A stretch of 64,000 nt of DNA from Pseudomonas mosselii (GTDB lineage Bacteria > Pseudomonadota > Gammaproteobacteria > Pseudomonadales > Pseudomonadaceae): assembly GCF_019823065.1 (NCBI RefSeq), contig NZ_CP081966.1, forward strand, positions 3,255,501 to 3,319,500. The letters are read 5' to 3'. The position numbers were made by a program, and so were the translations under genes. Positions within the stretch are counted from its first letter, which is position 1. Each line of letters starts with the position of its first letter. Positions 39,531 to 51,500 of the stretch are shown in pieces. The notes under the pieces are model-generated. The model was not told where the DNA came from, did not search any database, and saw nothing but the letters and a program-made list of their open reading frames with translations.

Positions 39531-42500
39531 CCTGGCGGCCATGGCCCAGGGTCGCCGCCAACGCCGCTACCGTCGGCTGGCCGAACAACGTGCGCACGTC
39601 GGCCTGCAGGCCGGCATGGCGCAGGCGCGCGGTGAGGCTTACCGCCAGCAGCGAGTGGCCGCCGAGTTCGAAGAAGTTGTCGTGGCGACCGACCTGTTCG
39701 ATGCCCAGGACTTCAGCCCAGATCGCGGCCATCGCCTCCTCGGTCGCGCCGATTGGGGCGACATAGACCTCGCGTGCCACCGCCGAAGGATCAGGGTCCG
39801 GCAGCGCCTTGCGGTCCAGCTTGCCGTGGCGGGTCAGTGGCAACTCGTCCAGGCGGACGAAGGCTTGCGGTATCAAGTGGCCAGGAAGGCGGGTTTGCAG
39901 GCCTTGGCGCAAGGTGTCGAGATCGACCACGGCAGCTTCGGTGAACCAGGCCAGCAGGCGTTCGTTGCGCACCAGTACCACGGCATCCGCGATACCCGAC
40001 TGAGCCTTCAGCGCGGCCTCGATCTCGCCCAGCTCGACCCGCACGCCACGGATCTTCACCTGGTCGTCATTGCGGCCCTGGTAGTCCAGCGTGCCGTCGG
40101 CATTCCAGCGCACCAGATCGCCCGTGCGGTACATCCGGCCGCCGTTGAACGGATCGTCGACAAAGCGCTCGGCGGTCAGTTCAGGACGGTTGAAGTAACC
40201 TCGGGCGACCTGCGCACCACCGATGTACAACTCGCCTATCACACCCACCGGTACGGGTTGGCGTTGCTCGTCCAACACATAGACGCAGGTGTTGGCGGTC
40301 GGCTTGCCGATATGCAGCGCACCGCCCGGTTGAAGTTGCCCCGACGTCGCCACCACGGTGGTTTCGGTCGGGCCATAGTTGTTGACCAGCGCAAAGCCCG
40401 GGTCACGGTCGAACTGGCGCAGGCGATCACCGCCGACCAGCAGCGTGCGCAGGGTCGGGTGCTGGCGTTCGCGGCGCAGCGCCTGCTCGGCGACCGGTGT
40501 CGGCAGGAAGCTCACGTGCAGCGGCTGCTCCAGCCACCAGTCGAGCAGTTCATCGACATGCTCGCCGCCGATGGACGCCGGCGGCAGGTGCAGCACCGCC
40601 CCGGTGCACAGGGCCGGCCAGGCTTCCCAGGCCATGGCGTCGAAGCCGAAGCCGGCGACGCTGGAGGTGTCGCTGCCTGCGCCCAGATCGAAGGCCTGGC
40701 AATGCCAGTGGATCAGGTTGGCCAGGGTGCGGTGCTCGACCATCACCCCCTTGGGCTGGCCGGTGGAGCCGGAGGTGTAGATCACATAGGCCAGCTGATT
40801 CTCGTCCAGCCCCACAACCACTGGGTTGCTGGCAGGTTGGTCGGCACAGGCATCAGCATCCAGAACAGCCTTGGCCACATCCCCTGCCAACGCTTCGGTG
40901 GCCGATTCGACCAGCACCAGCGCCGGCGCACTATCGCTGAGCAGATAGGTAATCCGCTCCGACGGATAACCCGGATCGACCGGCACATACGCCGCGCCGG
41001 CCTTGAGCACGGCCAGCATCGCCACCATCCGTTGCGGACCACGTTCCAGGCACAGTGCCACGCGATCCCCCAGGACCACGCCACGCTCGATCAGGTGATG
41101 AGCCAGGCGGTTGGCACGCTGGTTGAGCTCGCCGTAGCTCAGGCCCAGTTCACCCTGTACAACGGCCAATGCTTCGGGCGATTGAGCCTCGACCAACGCG
41201 TGCACGGTCTGCCCTTGCGGGTAGTCCACGGCCGTGGCATTGAAACCTTCAAGCACCTGGCCTCGCTGCGCACCGTCGAGGATGGGCAGCCTGTCGACCT
41301 GCGCCGCGCCACCCTGCTCCAACGCCTGGATCAATTGGCTCACGGCAGCGGTCATCCAACCTGCGACCCGTTCGGCACCAATCCCCAACTGGGCCAGCAC
41401 GCTGAGGCTGAAGCCTTCCCCGTGGTCGTCCACGCTCAGGGTCAGCGGGTAATTGCTGCGTTCTTCACCGCCCAGCTGATGCATGCCCTGGAACCCTGAA
41501 GCATCCACACCGGCCTTATCCGTCGGGCTGTGACGGTAGTTGAGCAAGGCACTGAATAGCGGCGCCGAGGCCGGCACGCCGCTGCAACGCTGGGCCAACG
41601 CCAATGACGCATGCTCATGCCCGAGCAGCGCCGACAGCCGCTGGTGGGTGGCCTGCACCGCGGCGCGGGTGCCCTTGGCGGTGTCGATGCGCAGCGGCAA
41701 GGTATTGATGAACACCCCCAGCGCCCGGTCGGCGCCCTCGCCGCCTTGCAGGCGGCCCATCAGCACGGTGCCGAACACCACGTCGCGACGCCCCGCCAGC
41801 ACACCCACCACGCGTGCCCAGGCCAGGTGCATCAGGCTCGCGGCGCTGACCCCAAGGGCCCTTGCCTGCTCGCGCACCCGGCGCGACAAGGCCGGATCCA
41901 GCGGCAGGCGCGACTCCTCGATATCGCGCCCGTCGCCCTGCACATCGGCCAGGCCCATCGGCAGGGTGGGCTCGTCGACATCGCCGAGCATGTCGCGGAA
42001 GAACGCCTCGTGCCCCGCCTCGGCGGCGCCCAGGCGTACCTGGGCCACGTAGGTGCGGTACGGCACGGGCGCGCTCAACAGGTGCTGGCGACCGGAGAGA
42101 ATCGCCTGCAGCTCGTGGACGATCACCTCCATCGCCGTGTGGTCCAGGGCCAGGTGGTGGAAGTGCAGGACGGCCACCACCCGCTGCAGGGCCGGGTCCA
42201 AGGCGTACGTCAGGCGCAGCAGCGGCGCCTGGGTCAGGTCCAGGCGTTGCAGGCGGGCATCGAAGTGCGCGTGCAACCGCTCGATCACCGCCTCTTCGCC
42301 GAGCCCGGTGACTTCGTTGACTGCAAGCTGGGCCTGGCGCCAGACCACCTGCACCGGCTCGCCCAGCCCTTCCCAGACCACCGAGGTGCGCAGGATGTCG
42401 TGGCGGTCAATGACCTGTTGCAGGGCTTCGGCGCAGGCCTGCAACCGATCCAGGCTGTCGAAGGCAAGGCGGGTCTGCAATAGGTATGGGTCACCCTGCT

Positions 42501-45500
42501 CGGCACTGAGGTGGTGGAAGAGGATGCCTTCCTGAAGCGGCGCCAACGGGTAGATTTCCTGCACGTTGGCCGGCCCCCCCGGCACGGTGGCGACGATACG
42601 ATCGATGCTGGCCTGGTCCAGGTCGATCAGGCTGAGCATGTCCGGGGTGATCTGCGTCGCACCTTGCGGCACACGGTTCTCAGGCACTGCCACTTCACGC
42701 CCGGAGCCAACAGCAGCCGCCAGCGCAGCCAGGGTCGGCTGGGCGAACAGCACGCGCACGTCGGCATCCAGGCCGGCCTTGCGCATGCGCTCGATCAGGC
42801 TCACCGCGAGCAGCGAATGGCCGCCCAGCTCGAAGAAGTGGTCATGGCGACCAACCTGCTCGACCTTGAGCACTTCGGCCCAGATCGCGGCCAGCGCGGT
42901 TTCGATCTCACCTTGCGGCGCCTCGAAGGCACGGCTGACCAGCGCCTCGCTGCCCGGCTGCGGCAAGGCGCGGCGGTCAAGCTTGCCGTTGGCGGTCAGC
43001 GGCAGCGCATCCAGCTGTACATAGGCCGACGGCAACATGTAGTCCGGCAGTTGGCCTTGCAGTTGCTGGTGCAGTTCGGCAATTGCCTGATGGCCAGTGA
43101 AATAGGCCACCAGGCGCTTATCGCCCGGCGCGTCCTCCCGCACGATCACGGCGGCATCGCGAACCCCCGGACACTCGCCCAGACGCGCCTCGATCTCGCC
43201 CAGTTCGATACGGAAGCCACGCAGCTTGACCTGCTGGTCGGCACGGCCCAGGTAACGCAGGGTACCGTCGGCCTGCCAGCTCACCAGGTCGCCGCTGCGG
43301 TACATCGTGCCGCCGTTGAACGGATCAGGCAGGAAGCGCTCAGCCGTCAGTTCCGGCTGGCCCAGGTAGCCCAGGGCCACGCCGTCACCGGCGATATACA
43401 ACTCGCCCACCGCCCCCACTGGCAGCAGTTGCTGGCGGGCATCGAGCACATAGCAGCGGCTGTTACCGATCGGCTTGCCAATCGGGATGCTGCCCTCGCC
43501 CACCACGGTGATTTCGTGGGTGGTGCTGAAAGTAGTGGCCTCGGTCGGGCCGTAGCCATTGAGCAGGTGTTGCGGCGCACCATCGCGCAGTACCCGGGCG
43601 ATCACCGCCGGGTCCAGCACATCGCCACCGACCATCAGGTAGCGAAGCGCTCGGAACGCTGGCAGCAGGTCGTCGGCGAACTGGTGGAACAGGCCGGCGG
43701 TCAGCCACAGTACGGTGACGCCCTGCTCCAGCAGCACTTCGCGCAGGCCCTGGCGCGACAGGACCGTGTCCTGGTCGATCACCACCACCGCGCCGCCGTT
43801 GAGCAGTGGCGCCCAGACTTCCAGGGTGCTGGCGTCGAACGCCGGGTTGGAGGCGAAGGCCACGCGGTCCTGGCTGTTGAAATCGGCAAAGCCGTTGTTG
43901 ATCACCAGGCGCACGATGGCCCGGTGCGGCACCTGCACGCCCTTCGGCGTGCCGGTGGAGCCAGAGGTGTACATGATGTACGCCACGCTGCCGGCGTCCA
44001 CCGCCAGGCCCAGCGGCGCATCGGTATATCCGCTCAGGTCGAGGCGGTCGAGTTCGACCCGGCGCGCGCCCTCCACTTGCGGCTGGTCGCTGTGGGTCAA
44101 CAGCAGTCGCGCCTGGCTGTCGGCCACCATGAACGTCTGGCGCTCGGCCGGGGCGTTGCCGTCCAGCGGCACGAACACCGCCGCGCATTTGCTCACCGCC
44201 AGCTGGGCCGCCAGCAGGTCGAACGAACGTGGCAGCAGCAAGGCTACCCGGTCACCCGCTTGTACGCCCTGCTCCAGCAGGTACCCGCCCAGCCGGTTGG
44301 CCTGCCGGTCGAGCGCCTGGTAGCTCCAGCGCCGCGTGCCATGGGCCACCGCCAGCGCATCCGGGCAGGCCTTGGCCTGCGCCTCGAACAGGGCATGCAC
44401 GGGCAGGTCGCGGGGATAGTCGCGACGGGTCGCGTTGAACTGCCGCGCCACGCGCTCGCGCTCGGCGTCCGGCAAGGCGTTGATACCGTTCAACGGCGCC
44501 GCCGGCGTGTCCGCCAGGGTATCGGCCAACCGCGCCAGGGCCGTCTGCAGCAGCTGGCAGACCAGTGCCCCCTCCACTTGCGGCACCGCCTGCACGGTCA
44601 GGATGAAACCGTCACCCAGGTCGTCGACGCTGACCACCAGCGGGTAGTTGCTGCGCTCATGGGCGGCCAGCAGTTCGATGCCCTGCCAAGCCTGTGCGCG
44701 CTGCGCCCCGGTCGCCGCGCTGTGGCGGTAGTTGAGCAGGCTGGTGAACAGCGCCTGGGAGGCCGGCACACCGCTGCAACGCTGAGCCAGGGCCAGGGAC
44801 GCTTGCTCGTGGGCCAGCAGACGCGCCAGACGCTGATGGGTCAGGCGCACGCCGTCGACCACGTCCATCCCGCCCACGCTGACCCGCAATGGCAAGGTGT
44901 TGATGAACATGCCCAACGCGCGCTCGGCGCCCTCGCCGCCCTGCAGGCGACCGAGCAGCACGGTGCCGAACACCACTTCCTCGCGGCCGGACAGTTGCGC
45001 CAGCACCTGCCCCCAGGCCTGGTGCACCAGGCTGGCGACGCTGATGCCCAGCAACCGTGCCTGCTGACGCAGGCGCAGGGCCAGTGGCTCATCCAGGCGC
45101 TCGCGGTGGTCGAGCACGTGGCTGCCGTCGCCCCGCGCCCCGCGCAGGCCGAACACTTCGGTCGGCTCGTCGATATCGCCGAGCAGTTCGCGGAACAGTG
45201 CCTCCTGCGCCTGGCTGTCGTCGCGCAGGCGAGCCTGGGCCACATAGTTGCGGTAAGGGACGCTGTCACCCTCGGGCATGCGCCCCAGCAGCGCGTCGCC
45301 GACCTCGGCCACCAGCAGCTCCATGGCGGCGTGGTCGAGGAGGATATGGTGCAGCAGCAGGGTCGACTGCAAGCGGCCCTTTTCCACCTGGCGGCTCAGG
45401 TGCATCAATGGTGCGCGGCCCAGGTCCAGGCGCGGGCTGTCCAGTGCCGGCTCAAGGTCCAGGCGCGCCTCGCGCCAGACCACCTGCACCGCTTCGTCGA

Positions 45501-48500
45501 GCCCCTGCCAGTGCACGCTGGTGCGCAGGATGTCGTGGCGGGCGATGACCTGGTTCAGCGCCGCGACGAAGGCCTCCAGCTCGGTCTGGCCGGCGAAGGC
45601 GAAGTTCAGTTGCAGTACGTAGGGGTCGACCTCGGCGCTGGCCAGGTGGTGGTAGAGAATGCCCTGCTGCAACGGCGCCAGGGCGTACAGGTCCTGGATG
45701 TTGGCCGCGCCGCCGGGGATTCTCTGCACCAGGCTGTCGAGCGCGGCCTGCTCCACCGTCGCCAACGGCAGCATGTCGGGGCTGATGCGTGTGCAGCCCG
45801 CCGGGATACGGTTGGCCGGCACCTCCAGCGTCACCTCGCCGCCCACCGCCGCCGCCAGCGCGGCCAGGCTCGGCTGACCGAACAGCACCCGCACATCCGC
45901 CGCGAGGCCGGCTTGGCGCATGCGCGCGGTCAGGGTCACGGCCAGCAACGAGTGGCCGCCGAGCTCGAAGAAGTTGTCATGACGACCGACCCGGTCCACG
46001 CCCAGCAGTTCGCTCCACAGCTGCGCCAGCAGGGTCTCGACTTCGCCTTGCGGCGCCTCGTAGACCTGCTGCGTGGCTTCCGGCTGTGGCAGCGCCTTGC
46101 GGTCGAGCTTGCCGTTGGGGCTCAGCGGCAGCGCCTCGAGGTAGGTGAACGAAGCCGGCACCATGAACTCCGGCAACTGGCCCAGCAGCGCTGCGCGCAG
46201 CGTGTCCGGCGCCTGCCGGGCACCGGTGTAGTACGCCACCAGGCGCTGCTCGCGGGCCAGCACCACCGCCTCCTTGACCCCTTCGATACGGGTCAGGCAG
46301 GCCTGGATTTCGCCCAGTTCGATGCGCAGGCCGCGGATCTTCACCTGGTCGTCGTTGCGCCCGAGGTACTCCAGGTTGCCATCGGCCAGGTAGCGGGCCA
46401 GGTCGCCGGTGCGGTACATCCGGCCACCGGTCCTGAGCGAGAACGGATCATCAAGGAAGCGTTCGGCGGTCAGTTGCTCGCGGTTGAGATACCCCCGCGC
46501 CACCTGCACGCCACCGATATACAGCTCGCCGGCCACGCCCACCGGTACCGGCTCGCCCTGGGCGTCCAGGACGTACAGCGCGGTATTGGCGATCGGCTTG
46601 CCGATCGGCGTGTTGTCCGGTGCCGTCACGCAGTGCCAGGCGCTGACATCCACCGCCGCCTCGGTCGGGCCGTACAGGTTGTGCAGCTCGACCGTCGGCA
46701 GCTGTGCGTGGAAACGCCGTACCAGGCTGCCGGGCAAGGCCTCGCCGCTGCACAGCACGCGCTTGAGCTGGTGCGGCAGGACTTGGCCATGGGCGAGGAA
46801 CACATCGAGCATCGACGGCACGAAGTGCAAGGTGCTGACCTGCTCTTCACGGATAACCTCGCGCAGGTACTCGGGGTCACGATGTCCTCCAGGGCGTGCC
46901 ATCACCAGACGGGCGCCGGTCTGCAGCGGCCAGAGGAACTCCCACACCGATACGTCGAAGCTGAACGGGGTTTTCTGCAACACCACGTCACCGGCGCCCA
47001 GCCGGTAGGCGTCCTGCATCCACAGCAGGCGGTTGACCACCCCGGCGTGCTCGTTCATCACGCCCTTGGGCAGGCCGGTGGAGCCGGAGGTGTAGATCAC
47101 ATAGGCCAGGTGTCGCGGGGTCAGCCCGGGCACCTGTGGGGCCTGCGCCGGCTGCGCCTGCCAGGTTGGCCGGTCGAGGTCGATCAACGTCGCCCGACTC
47201 GCCTGCGGCACGTCGCGGGTGGCGCCGTGCACCAACACCGCCCGCGGCGCGCTGTCATCGAGCATGTGACGGATGCGCTCGGCCGGGTAGTCCGGGTCGA
47301 CCGGGACGTAGGCGCCGCCGGCCTTGAGGATGGCCAGCAAGCCGACCACCATCGACAGGCCGCGTTCGACGCAGATCGCCACGCGATCGTCGGGTTTTAA
47401 CCCCAGCGCAATCAGGTGATGGGCCAGGCGGTTGGCCTGCTCGTCGAGCTGGCGATAGGTCAGCTCGCCTTCCTCGGACTTCACTGCAATGGCCTGCGGC
47501 ATGCGTCGCACCTGGGCCTCGATCATGCCGTGCAGGGTCTGCTCCAGGTCGTACGCCACCGTCGTGTCGTTGAAATCGACCAGCACCTGGCGCCGCGCCT
47601 CGGCATTGAGCACCGGCAACCGGTTCAGCGCCTGCTGCGGCTGTTGCTCAAGCGCCAGCAACAGGCCGTCCAGCACCTGCAGCATCTGCGCGCAGACCCG
47701 CTGCGCGCCCACCTGGGCCGACACCTGCACGCCCAGGCGCAGGCCATCGCCGAAGTCATCGACGTTCAGGCTCAGCGGGTAGTTGGTGCGCCCTTCGCTG
47801 CCCAGGGTCTCGATCCCCTCCCAGGCCTGTGGCTGCGGCGCGGCGCGGGTGCTCTGGCGGTAGTTGAGCATGGCGCTGAACAGCGGCAGCGGCGCGGCCA
47901 CCTGGCTGCAGCGCTGGGCCAGGGCCAGCGAGGCGTGCTCGTGGACCAGCAGCGCCGACAGCTCGCGGTGGGTGGCCAGCACGCCGTCGCGCACGCCCAA
48001 CCCGTCCAGCTCGACCCGCAACGGCAGGGTGTTGATGAACATGCCCAGTGCCCGCTCGCTGCCCTCGCCGCCCTGCAGGCGGCCCAGCAACACGGTGCCG
48101 AACACCACGCGGCCCTTGCCGCAGGCCACCGCCAGCAGGCGCGCCCATGCCAGGTGCACCAGGCTTGCGGTGCTCACCCCCAGCTGTCGAGCCTGGTCGC
48201 GCAGGCGAGCATAGCGGGCGCCCTCGAACGCTACCTCGGCCTCATCGAGGGCGCGGCCATCGCCTTGCACCTCGCGCAGGCCGAACGGCAGGCTCGGCTC
48301 GTCGATATCGCCCAGGCGGTCGCGGAAGAACGCCTCGTGCTCGGCCTCGCTGACGCCAAGGCGCGCCTGGGCCACATAGTTGCGGTACGGTACCGAGGCC
48401 GGCAACGGCTCGCTCTGCCCCAGCAGGTAGCTGCGCAGTTCGGCCTGCACCGCCTGCATGGCGATATGGTCGAGCACGATATGGTGGAACTGCAGCACCG

Positions 48501-51500
48501 CCTCGACCCGCTGGCTGCCCGGCTCGGTGCGGTGCAGCAGGCGGATCAGCGGCGCCTGACCAAGGTCCAGGCGCGCCAGGTGGGCGTCGTCGAGCGGCGC
48601 CAATTGCAGCGGCGCCTGGCGCCAGACCACCTGCACCGGTTGCGGCAGACCGTCCCAGAGCACTGCGGTGCGCAGGATGTCATGCCGGGCGATGACCTGC
48701 TCCAGGGCCTGGGCGAACGCCTGCAGACGCGCCGGGCTGTCGAAGCGCAGCCGCGCGCGCAGGGCATAGGGATCGGCGCCTACGGCGCTCAAGTGCAGGT
48801 AGAGGATGCCCTCCTGCAACGGCGCCAGGGGGTAGATATCCTGGACATTGGCCGCACCACCCGGCACTGCGGCGGCGATACGCTCGATGGCGGCCGGCTC
48901 CAGACTCACCAGCGGCAGCATGTCCGGGGTGATCTGGGTGCAACCCGCCGGGATCCGGTTGGCCGGCACTGTCACCGCGCCACCCTGGCCCAGGGTGGCC
49001 GCCAGCGCTGCCACGCTCGGCTGGCCGAACAGGGTGCGTACATCCACCTGCAGGCCGGCCTGGCGCAGGCGCGCGGTCAAGGTTACGGCCAGCAGCGAGT
49101 GACCGCCCAGTTCGAAGAAGTTGTCGTGTCGCCCTACCCGCTCCACGCCCAGCAGTTGCGACCAGATCTCGGCCAGCAGCACCTCGGTCTCGCCCTGTGG
49201 CGCCTCGTACTGGCGCGCCTGCAGGTCCGGCAACGGCAGCGCCTTGCGGTCGAGCTTGCCGTTGGGGGTCAGCGGCCAGCTGTCGAGGTGGATGAACAGC
49301 GCCGGCACCATGTACTCCGGCAACCGCGCCAGCAATGCCTGACGCAGCGCGTCGGCCGGCTGCGGCTCGCCACGGTGGTAGGCGACCAGGCGATCACCGC
49401 CGTGTGGATGCCGCTGGACCAGCACCAGGGCCTCACGCACGCCGGCCAAGCGGTTCAGGCAGGCCTCGATCTCGCCCGGCTCGATGCGCAGCCCGCGCAG
49501 CTTGATCTGGTGGTCGGTGCGACCCAGGAACGTCAGGCTGCCATCGGCTGCCTGGCGTACCAGGTCGCCGCTGCGGTACAGGCGCTCACCCTCGACGAAC
49601 GGGCTGGCGATGAAGCGTTCGGCCTGTTGCTCCGGCAACCCCAGGTAGCCACGCGCCACCCCGGCGCCGCCGATATGCAGCTGGCCGGCGACGCCCCAGG
49701 GTACCGGCTGGTCGTGGGCATCGAGGACGTACAGGCAGGTGTTGTCGATGGGGTGGCCAATCGGCAACGCGCCAAATGGAATCGGTTGTCCGGGTTCCAG
49801 GGTCCAGACGCTGCAGTCGACCGTGGTTTCGGTGGGACCGTAGACGTTGTGCAGGCGCACTTGCGGCAAACGCTGGCGAACCTGCCGGGCCAAGGCCTCG
49901 GTCAACTCGCCGCCGCCGCAGACGATATCGGTCAGGCTGGCGCAGGCGGCGCTGTCGTCCTGGTCGAGGAACTGCTGCAACAATGCGGGCACGAATTGCA
50001 CCACGCCGACCTGCTGCTGGCGGATCAGCCCGGCCAGGTACTGCGGGTCGCGCTGGCCATCCGGCTTGGCCAGCACCAGGCGCAGCCCGCTGCACAGCGG
50101 CCAGAACAGCTCCCACACCGAGGCGTCGAAGCTCACCGGGGTCTTGTGCAGCACCGCGCCGCCGGCCGGGAACCGGCGCGCACTCCAGTGCACCAGGTTG
50201 GCCAGGTTGCGGTGCTCGACCATCACCCCCTTGGGCAGGCCGGTGGAACCAGAGGTGTAGATCACATAGGCCAGGTGCGCGCCGTTAAGCCCGGGCACCC
50301 GCGGGTCGCTGTCCGGCTGTCCGGCCCAGCTCGGTTGATCGAGATCGACCTGCGGCAACGCCGCTTCGCCGACCAGCGTCCGCGTGCCTCGTTGCACCAG
50401 CAGCACTCGCGGCTGACTGTCGGCGAGCATGTGGCCGATACGATCTGCCGGGTAATCCGGGTCCAGCGGCACATAGGCCCCGCCGGCCTTGAGGATGGCC
50501 AGCAGGCCGACCACCAGCGACAGGCCGCGCTCGACACAGATCGCCACCCGGTCGTCAGGCTGCACGCCCAGCGCGATCAGGTGGTGGGCCAGGCGGTTGG
50601 CCTCGGCGTTGAGCTGGCGATAGCTCAGTTGTCCTTCCTCCGACTGCACCGCGACCGCCTCGGGATCGCGCGCCACCTGCTGCTCGAACAATGCCTGGAT
50701 GGGCTGTTCGACATCACCGGCCTGGGCCGTCGCGTTCCAGGCCTGCAACAGATGCCCACGCTCATCGTCCGGCAATACCGGGACCGACAGCAGCGCGTGC
50801 CGTGGCTGAGCCTCCAGACCTTCCACCATGCCCTGCAGCACGTGCCGCATTTGCCCGCAGATCCGCTGGGCGCCAACGCTTGCCGGGGTCATCGCCACCA
50901 GACGGAAGCCTTCCCCCATGTCATCCACGCTCAAGCTCAGTGGATAGTTGCTGCGCTCCTGGCCATCGAGGAACTCGATGCCCTGCCACTGCTGGCGCCG
51001 ATCTTCGCTCGCCGCCTGGCCATGGCGGTAGTTGAGCATGGCGCTGAACAGCGGCGCCGGGGCCGGCACGCCACTGCAACGCTGGGCCAGTGCCAGCGAC
51101 GCGTGCTCATGCACCAGCAAGGCACTCAGGCGCTGCTGGGTCAGGCGTAAGGCGTCCTGCAGGTCGAGGCCTGCAAGGTCCAGGCGCAGCGGCAAGGTGT
51201 TGATGAACATGCCCAGGGCCCGCTCGGCGCCCTCGCCGGCCTCCAGGCGGCCCAGCAACACGGTGCCGAACACCACACGATCGGTGCCGCTGACGGCAGC
51301 CAGCAGGCGGGCGAAGGCCAGGTGGAACAGGCTGGCGGGGCTGATGCCCAGCTGCCGGGCCTGTTGCCGCAGCCGCGCGGCCAGGGTTTCGTCCAGCCAC
51401 AGCCAGGCTTCCTCGACGGCCTGACCGTCGCCCTGTACATCGCTCAGGCCGTAGGGCAGCGTCGGCTCGTCGATATCGCCCAGTTGCGCACGGAAGAACG

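Noticed and set aside
42511..47400. Plus-strand open frame of 1629 codons opposite xtlB
   Set aside because: Same antisense artefact; it even repeats with the module period of xtlB.
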